NCBI RefSeq assembly: GCF_000224145.3
Contig: NC_020167.2
Location: 5,475,551-5,539,550, forward strand
DNA length: 64,000 nucleotides
Direction of reading: 5' to 3'
From: Ciona intestinalis
Lineage: Eukaryota > Chordata > Ascidiacea > Phlebobranchia > Cionidae
Shown here piece after piece: positions 46,501-55,500 of this stretch; position 1 is the stretch's first letter; every line of letters starts with the position of its first letter. Position numbers and translations under genes: made by a program. The notes under the pieces were generated by a model that worked only from the letters and a program-made list of their open reading frames with translations, was not told where the DNA came from and made no database searches.

Positions 46501-49500
46501 GTGGCTCAACGGTGAGCAAGTAAGTTTTTTTTCAATATTGTGTCCAGCTTTTGCGTCAAAGTTATGTCATAGGTTATGGAACACGAAGGCGGACATCTAC
46601 CGTTCGAATGTGACGTAACAATGTCTTTGAATTTTGGCGCAACCAACCGGTTGACGATTGCAGTGAATAATACGTTGACACCGAACACGTTACCACCGGG
46701 TGAAATCAACCATTACAACGGTAAAGATGATTATCCGGCAGGTTACTTTACGCAGGTGCGTTGGCGTTAATTAATTAAGGTGGCTGTACACATAATGCAA
46801 ATTACGTTAACGTGCGTAAATCGCATCCGAAAACGGACCGACCGATTACGTACGTAAACAGGACGATTTTTAGTACCGAACTATCCGTTTAAGGGCGCTG
46901 CATACAGAATACATCATCGCACGATTTTACGCTTGGCTGTGCATGTAAACAAACGGCCGAAGACTGCTACCAAAGTAATCCTAGAATACAGATATTATAG
47001 CGGCCATTTTTGATACTTTCTACGGTGCCAGCAAACTAAAAATTTGGACACTGTACTGACTAGACTCCAGGTACCGACTCTAACAAAAAATTAAAAAGAA
47101 AAATATTAATTATGAGTTTTATTATTGACCATAAAAACATATAGCATAATGTACAGACATAATACTATTAAAACCATCGATCAATCGGGTCACACGGTCA
47201 ACAAACAGCGGGAAACCTGCAGCATTTCCTAAACAGTTCGTTAATGACCTTTTTTTGTTTGTTTAAACAACCCCCCTATGCGTTTAACCAGGAATACGAA
47301 TTCGACTTTTTTAACTACGCTGGAATTCACCGGCCAGTCAAACTCTACACGACACCTCGACTTCGAATCGGCGAAATCGTCACCAGCAGTGACGTCACGG
47401 CCGACCACGCCAGCGCAACTGTGCATTATCAGGTTACAGTCACCGACAGTTCAAGGGTGGGCCAAGAAATGGCGAGCTATAATATCACAGTGGTGCTGGA
47501 AGATAGCACCGGTGCTATAGTCAACAAAACAAGTGGCGGATCTGGGTCGATTACTGTGACACAGCCTATGCTATGGTGGCCGGTAGGCATGCACGACCAA
47601 GTTGGATATCTCTACACGATGGTGGTTTATGCTGGAAGACTTGGGCTGTCTGCACCAATAACGACGGACGTGTACCGGTGGGTTTGAATCTTACAGCGAC
47701 TATAGGGCTTAATGTTTCAAAACGCTTCGAAGTATACAGTTTATTGGTGCAATGTTATACTCAGGTTGAAAATAGGAATCCGCACAGTGACGGTTGATCA
47801 GACGTTGAAAATCAACGGGCGACCGTTCTACGTCATAGGCGTGGGAAAACACGAGGACTGGGACGTTCGGGGAAAGGGGTTTGATTGGTCGATGGTAGTG
47901 AAGGACTTTAATCTATTAGATTGGTTGGGCGCGAATGCTTTTAGGACGAGCCATTACCCGTATGCTGAAGAAATAATGCAGGTATGCAGTTGTGTGGGTG
48001 CTCTGATATACAGTATATCTGATAAGTATGTAACTGCCCTTTTGAGGTTTTTACATTGCTGAGTATGCTAAGGTCCCGTGATCAAGGGTAATAAAATTTC
48101 TGCTTAACGCAAGCGAAATCTATTTACAGATGTGCGACGAGAGGGGTATTGTTGTTATTGATGAGTGCCCGGCAGTGGGCATGAGGTCGGCAAATAATTT
48201 CGTCAACAAAACGCTAAGTCATCACTTAAACGTGATTGGCGAACTCGTCACACGTGACCGAAATCACCCATCCGTGATAATGTGGTCAGTGGCGAACGAA
48301 CCGAGCTCACAGCTGCCTCCAGCGGCACAATATTTCAAGGTATTACGAGTTATTATAAAATTATAGATTATTTTTTAAACCGGTGTGGATTTTCCTCTTA
48401 TATTTTGTTGTGTGTAAGTAAGATGCGACTTGGCCAATAATTAAGCCCAAAATGTGTAGATAATCTGACACAACGTACATAGTCGCTATAACTATATGTC
48501 GATTTTTCAATAAGCACGTTTCAGACTGTATTAGATCGAGCGAGGGAATTGGACCCCACGCGCCCCGCTACCTTCGTATGCAATGCTGGGTATGACAGTG
48601 ACCTCGCGACTCCCTACGTTGACGTGGTTTGCGTGAATAAATACGAGGGTTGGTATGACGATCCAGGGCATGTGGAAGTTATACAGAAGCGATTATCTTA
48701 CTTTTTGACACAATGGCATGAGGTAACGAAGAAATTAGTAATAAACTTATATGTTGTAACCTTTTAAAATTATGGTGACCCGCAGAAACGTTCAAAGCCT
48801 GTAATTCATATGGAATGGGGCGCTGGTGCCATCGCCGGTTTCCACTCCGACCCGAGCCTTATGTACACAGAAGAATATCTATGCGACGTTATGCGCGAAC
48901 ACTTCGCTACATTCGACTCCCTGCGCACGGGTTCGAACCCGGTCCTAGCCGGTGAAATGATCTGGAATTTCGCCGATTTCGCTACCGCGCAGGCGACAAC
49001 AAGAGCATACGGGAATAGAAAGGGAATTTTCACACGACAAAGGCAGCCAAAATCACCAGCTTTTGTAATCAGAGATCGTTACAGGGCGCTGCGAAATCAA
49101 AGTGTTGCCGAGAGACAAACGGAATTGGATTTAATCGGGAAACACTGGTGGAGGGAAGTGCGGGAAAATTGGGACAGAAGTTTATAATTTATTCAAGGAG
49201 ACACCTATATACTTATACTAAGTGCAATGACAATGATGAATAGTCTCCATGTATTTAATTCAATATTGCAGTTTAAATGCGTAATTCTTATATTTCTTTG
49301 CATTGTTTTCAAATCACAAACTAACTCACCATGTTTGCATCTTGTAACTTCGATTCCGTTCCCTCTCCACGTCGCTGGGATTGCCTCAACTCGATCTGAG
49401 CTTCGTGAATTTCCCGATCCGCGACCACGACCGCTTCCTATAGCAAAACAATCGACTTAAACGAAAAATAACTCTTGAATTTTACTTTTCATTAGTAATT

Positions 49501-52500
49501 TTATGTTTCGAATTACTCAAACCCAATAATAAGTTTACCCAATAGAGTTAATAACTAACCTGTTTGTCCTGTTCAAGCTGTTGAGCCAAGCGATCAATAT
49601 CCCTAAGTTCTCCATGTAACCTCTCAACCTCTCTTCCCAACCTCTGACTATCAGCTACTGCAAGTGATTTTCCATCTTCCAGATCTTTAATCCGATCTTC
49701 AAGCTCCTGGTTGCTCTGCTGGAGGTAGTCGACCTGGATGTGAGATGGTCAATAGTAATTTTATATTTTACACATGGAAGTTGTAAAAACACTAATCAGC
49801 TTATAAAAATGTTACCAAATTTCGATAAATGAAACACTGATTTATGAATTGATTTTATGTTTTTACCATTACCGCATCAAAATTATGCAACCAGCTCACA
49901 TTTCAATTTATTTTAAGTTATCATGAAATCCAAACGTTGAATCTTTACTTAAAATACATCAACCTAAACCGCCCCACAATTATTTTTAAGACCCCGCACA
50001 ATACTATATATACAGAAAGGGTGGCAACATCTAAACACTGACGCAATAATAATAACTATTCTTTGTCTCTTCGATTACTGTAGCAAAGATGTAGAAATAC
50101 TTGAAACAAAAAGACAGGATATAATACCCACAGTTGTAAAACACGCTTACTTGCAAGTTGAGATGCGAAATCAACCGTTCATTGCTTCGATTCTTTGCTT
50201 CTAATGAAATCACATCTTGTGGTCTACCGCCCTCAAGTGACCGGTTAAGACGATCAATCTCACGATCTCGTCCTTCGACCTACGGTGGAAGATAATATTA
50301 TAGAACGTAAAGTTTGTATTGTATGCCAAAGGAGCGGAAGGAGATGGGCATCTTTTTATTCTATTTTCTCGTCCCATTTGGTAGTGAACAAAGAACATTC
50401 AAAGAACTATAAATTCGTATCCCCACGACTCCTATAGACCTTTTTTAATTGTATAAATAAGATCAGAATATTTGAATATTATATGCAAAAGGTGTCCTGT
50501 CTTCCTCCACCCTTGTGACCTTACTATACATTAAGGTTTAAAAAACGATAACTCTGTTGCGTGATATTTCCGGGCACATTTATTGATCATCGCAATTCAA
50601 GTATACACATTACACGCACGACACCATAACACTTGGGTAATCTTACGATTCAACCGCAAAGTTTAATCAAACCCTCGCTCGTCATCAGTTGTCAGTTGTT
50701 ACCGCGTGCGACAGAAACTGCTTCAAATTCCATTCTAAATGACGCATTTTAGGGTCGGCGATTATGCATTTTTGGAAAATATGACGCAAGCGCGGTTAAA
50801 TGACGTCACAACGAGGTCAGTCTATGCAATGGCGGTCGTTAAGAACGCCGTGCTACAATAAGAACAGTTCTACTACAAAAAACTTAATCAAACAAAAAAG
50901 CTTTGTTTGTCGAGTTCATGATGCGGTTTATTGAAAGGAAGGCAGAGAAATCGGTCACTCAAATAATTCAAGAAAATAGACTCAGTATTCGTACTAAGAG
51001 AGTCGTACCTAAAAACTGACGTATCGGTAATACATTTGCAGGCTCTTTGCAACCGTGACTTTTAGCAAAACATTTGATCGGAATTGCTCAAATCCAGTGA
51101 TCTCTCATGGGTTATGTAATTTTCAGCCAAAGATAAAATATAAAATACTCCCCAACAAAAAATACCCAATTACCCATAAATTACATACAAAACCAATGTG
51201 GCAGTGTTATAACACATGTCGTCATCCCGTTACGCGAGGATAAATAAATTACATTCTTTCATAATTAGCAGGTATATAAACACCAGCACACGAGTAGCTA
51301 CAACGGTAATCGTTCACCACTCACCCTAGGACTTGTAGCATTCCTGCTCCTTGATCGATACGGCATTGTTTAAACCAGAATTGGACTTAAATATTACACA
51401 TAACACAAAATTATTTATATCTGCGACACTGCGTCAGTTAAAGATGGAACATATACTCTTAACACATTAGACTCGATTAGAATTACTGCAGGACCTCTTT
51501 TATTGTTGAAAATAACAAAAACATACAAAACTGACACATACTCGGTCTACTGACTGGTTTTAAACTCTGAGCACAATACACATACGCTTGCGCTTTAGCA
51601 CAAAATATGCGCTTGCTAACTTTGCAGTTAAGTAAGCTATGCCGGGTTGCGAAGGCGAGTGTTACTACCGCCGGTGTATTGCACTTGACCCTTCCACGCG
51701 CTTTAATCCAGTTAATTACATCCTAAACTTTACTGATACTTCTCGAGCACCTCATGACTGGCTACCCTAGCAACCGATTGAGCTTATTCGAAGCGCCAAC
51801 GGAAAATCATTCCGTAGTAAATCGGCCCGAACATGCCTCTCGTACATACGCTACGCCGGCCTATTGTTCGTCAGACGGGGGCAGATCGGTATCGGTACCT
51901 TGGTTTCTTTCTTTCTCTCACTTTTCTCCGACTCTTGCGATCCGGAATTTTTTAAACTAGGTTGCCACGGCTCGATCGTCATTTGATTGGCCGGCAGTTA
52001 CCCAATAAGCGGTGTTTATCCAGCACACACATTGATATTACGGGATGTTTGTCTACGGTTTGCCTAACGCGAGCTACATAATGCTAAACACCGACAGTTG
52101 GCTACTTTCTCGTTTAATAGGAAAAGGTATAATAAACACAAAACCAAGAAATCTGTTTGACGCCAACACTTAACGCAGGGGAGTTTCTTTGTTTGATGTA
52201 AAACTGAATAACACCAACACGGCATACCAGACATACGCTATTAGCCTTTCCATATACAGTACACATGTAAAAGTTAAATTATCCAGCAATATAAAGGCGA
52301 CGCATTCAAGTTATTTTACCTTAACTGCTATTAGGCAAAAGGATACAACTGTTGGCTTAATATGACATTAACGGCAATGATATTAACACCATTTCGTTAT
52401 TGACATAAAGTGCAAACGAATTGAGTAACACAAACCTGACCAGCAGGGCGTGATAAAATCTGATGAAAGCGGACAATAGTGTATCTTGTATCGTATGGCG

Positions 52501-55500
52501 TGGTGCGATTTTACTGGATCGAACACGTTGTGTTTCGTGGCTGGACATGAAAGACGAGAACACAACCCGTAACATACAAGAGACGCAGCATATCAGCTGT
52601 AACAACCCACGGTTAGTGGTGTTTGTATTTGTGGCAAGATGGGTAAGACGTTCTTAAATTAAGTGAATGTTTCATGATTTTCAAAAGCCTAATAAAACAG
52701 TGTATTTGCAAAACCAGGTCACGACACAACGGAAGACGCCAAAAAGCAAGCTTGCTTTAGTTTAATTAATCAGTCAATATTGTAATTGACACGCGCTCTT
52801 CCTCAACGAAGACACCAAGCGGATATGAAAATTTATTTTTACAGATTTTCTAGCAGTTCGGCGGAGAGAAGAATCTATCTGAGCGGAAGGAAAAGAAGAA
52901 AAAAACAAGAAAGAAAGAACTAGAAAACCACGTTATAGTAAAACACAAAATAAACAATAAGCCCATACTGCAAAAGCCACTAAGTACCTGGCAACGTAAA
53001 ACCAACATGATATAAATAACATAAGCGTTTTAAACAGTGCCATGTCTGAATACTCAAATCTTCAATCGCAGTCCTGTTATCTCCGTTTACTCGCAGTGAA
53101 CAGGTAGTTATCCTTATGCTCAGGTGCAATGCGTCGCTGGTTTCTGTATCCACGCTCGGCATGGCTATTTTCACCGTTGCTCTCGCCCTTGCCACCCCAT
53201 AAGAACCGACGCTCTTTAGGAGCACGGGGAGAAGCAGGAGTGACGTTATTTTCTGATAGTCGTTGACCGAGACGCGAGTGATTCCAAGTCTGTTTCGTCA
53301 TTTTCGAATTCCCGCTTTTCCATGTAAATCGACTCGCGAAAAACGGTGACCCTGGGCGCTGGAAGATTTCTTCGTGCTCTGGGCTTTCCGGAGGAGTCGC
53401 TTGGCTTGGCGGAAGGGGTAAGTCGGACGTGCGCCGCGGAGTGCCTAGCTCTATGACATCACAATCGTCCACTGGCGAAGGGGATTTGACGCTTGGAGAT
53501 TTCCAAAGGAATTGCCGGGACGGTGCGTGCCGTGGTGGAGACGGATCGTCTGTCGGTGTGGGGCTTATCACAGATTTAGGGGCAGATGACGCTTCTTGGC
53601 CATCCGGTCGAGACGAAGATCGACGTCTACTAATTGTCTTCCAAATAAAACGACGCTTTAAACCGGTCCATAGTTGATACCGTCTTAATTTCGGTGGTTG
53701 AGTTCGTTTGGGTTTAGGAGTAACAGGTAAATCCTGTTCAGATGGCGGAACACGTGGTCGAAACCACTTCAGCGGTCCGCCGATGGGTAGTTTTTTGCCA
53801 AGAGGGGAGTCCCAGAAAAAATTGGCAAAAAAACTTTTCTTTTCGTTGGATGGTATGACTTGAATGGGAGGAGACGGTGGAGAAGGAGGAGGCTCTGGAG
53901 GTTTTTTAGTCTTCTTCACAACGTATGGGACCTTTTCTTCGGAGGATGTTTTCTCCGCACTCTTTCGAGCTCGTTTCTGCTGTGTTGACTCGGAGGTCGT
54001 GGAAGAATTCCGTAATTGGCTGCTGGATTCTTCGTGCTGGTTGATCATTCTTACCTTCTCCTGCTTACCATTCCTATAAACTACCATACCACGTACACTG
54101 TCCTTCGACATTGACGCTTTTCTTGGAGAGGATGACCGTCTACTGGCTCTGGAACTGCGGAAACGCCCAGACACCGAATGAATACCCGACCCAGCGCGTT
54201 TCCGACAACATGCGTCGTTAGATCGCACGCAAACGGCGCAGTGTGGGTCAGTGGGGTTGGTACAGTGCAGGTTCTGGCATTTGTAACTGCCAGGAGTTCC
54301 ATTTGGTTGAAAATGAATTCGTTTACCGTTCCCGCACTGTCGAGAAGCAGGGCAAACAACACGAACAACGTCAGTGATCTGGGTACCAGAGTTACAAGTT
54401 CCCGGCGGTTGGTGACGTCGACAGTCGCCGATGACGTAATTACACGAGTTGGGGCTTGTACACGGATGTGACGCGTGATCGCAAACGGAATTGCGGGTTC
54501 TTTGCTTTTTATCCACTTTCCGCCGCTTCTGAGACTCATCTTGTCGATTTTGCTTCGATCTTTTACTTTTCTGCCTTGACTTTGACTTTTTAATTCCATC
54601 TCGTTTAGNNNNNNNNNNNNNNNNNNNNNNNNNNNNNNNNNNNNNNNNNNNNNNNNNNNNNNNNNNNNNNNNNNNNNNNNNNNNNNNNNNNNNNNNCAAA
54701 ATTTCTGAACTAAATAAAATTCTACACGAACGTTTTTGGTCACAAAAAAACACAAAGAACGAACAAGCTCTGTCCAGAAAAAAAAAAACTGAGACAAAGA
54801 GTGAGTGGTTTCAATTGAGATGAATGAAACATTGACTGGAGTCCTAGGGGTTTAAGAACCAGTAGCTTCCAAGACATCCTACTTAAAAAGGTACCAGCTC
54901 TTCGGTGCATTGTACAGTTAAAGTACAAGTGCTCTACAAGTGTCATACAATGTGTAGTAAAGGGGCCGCTGGCTGCGCCTGATGCCGCAAAAGGCCAGCA
55001 GTGCCCGGAAAAGCTAAAACACATCAAAGACATCAAACCACACATTATTGACTTTTCTGTGGTAAAACTTATTGTCACAATGACTGCAAGTGGATTTAAC
55101 TGGTTAAAACAATAATTTAATAAAATAAAACTAATGGTATGTTGTATGTTTGTTTCCTCAACAGTAAAATTAAAGTAGGTTCTACAACCTAAATTTACAC
55201 CCTGTCCATACTTCTTTAAAGATTGTGTTTTTAGGGAAGAATGAAAAACTAACTTCACTGCACAAATTCGTGGCTTACTAAAAATTTTGACAGCTAAAGT
55301 TTACATTTAGAGCGAGACATTCACTATAATAACTTTCCAAAGAATATTAACATAAGCTTAACCGGATCCAGTGCATAATAAACTATGGCAATCGATTTGG
55401 GTCAATGTCAGCAATAAGTGGATTGCTGTCCAATTATCAAGTACCGGTATTCAGGACATCTCAACGCAAGATAACAAGTGCTATTAGACACGGCGCTATT

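Noticed and set aside
47244-47291. Upstream start of GUSB exon 4 ([12 protein letters not shown])
   Set aside because: The acceptor at 47290-47291 fits phase and family sequence ([11 protein letters not shown]); the earlier part is the pyrimidine tract.
54740-55258. 172-codon minus-strand frame right of the N gap
   Set aside because: Low complexity, no family, not clearly linked to the nested gene.
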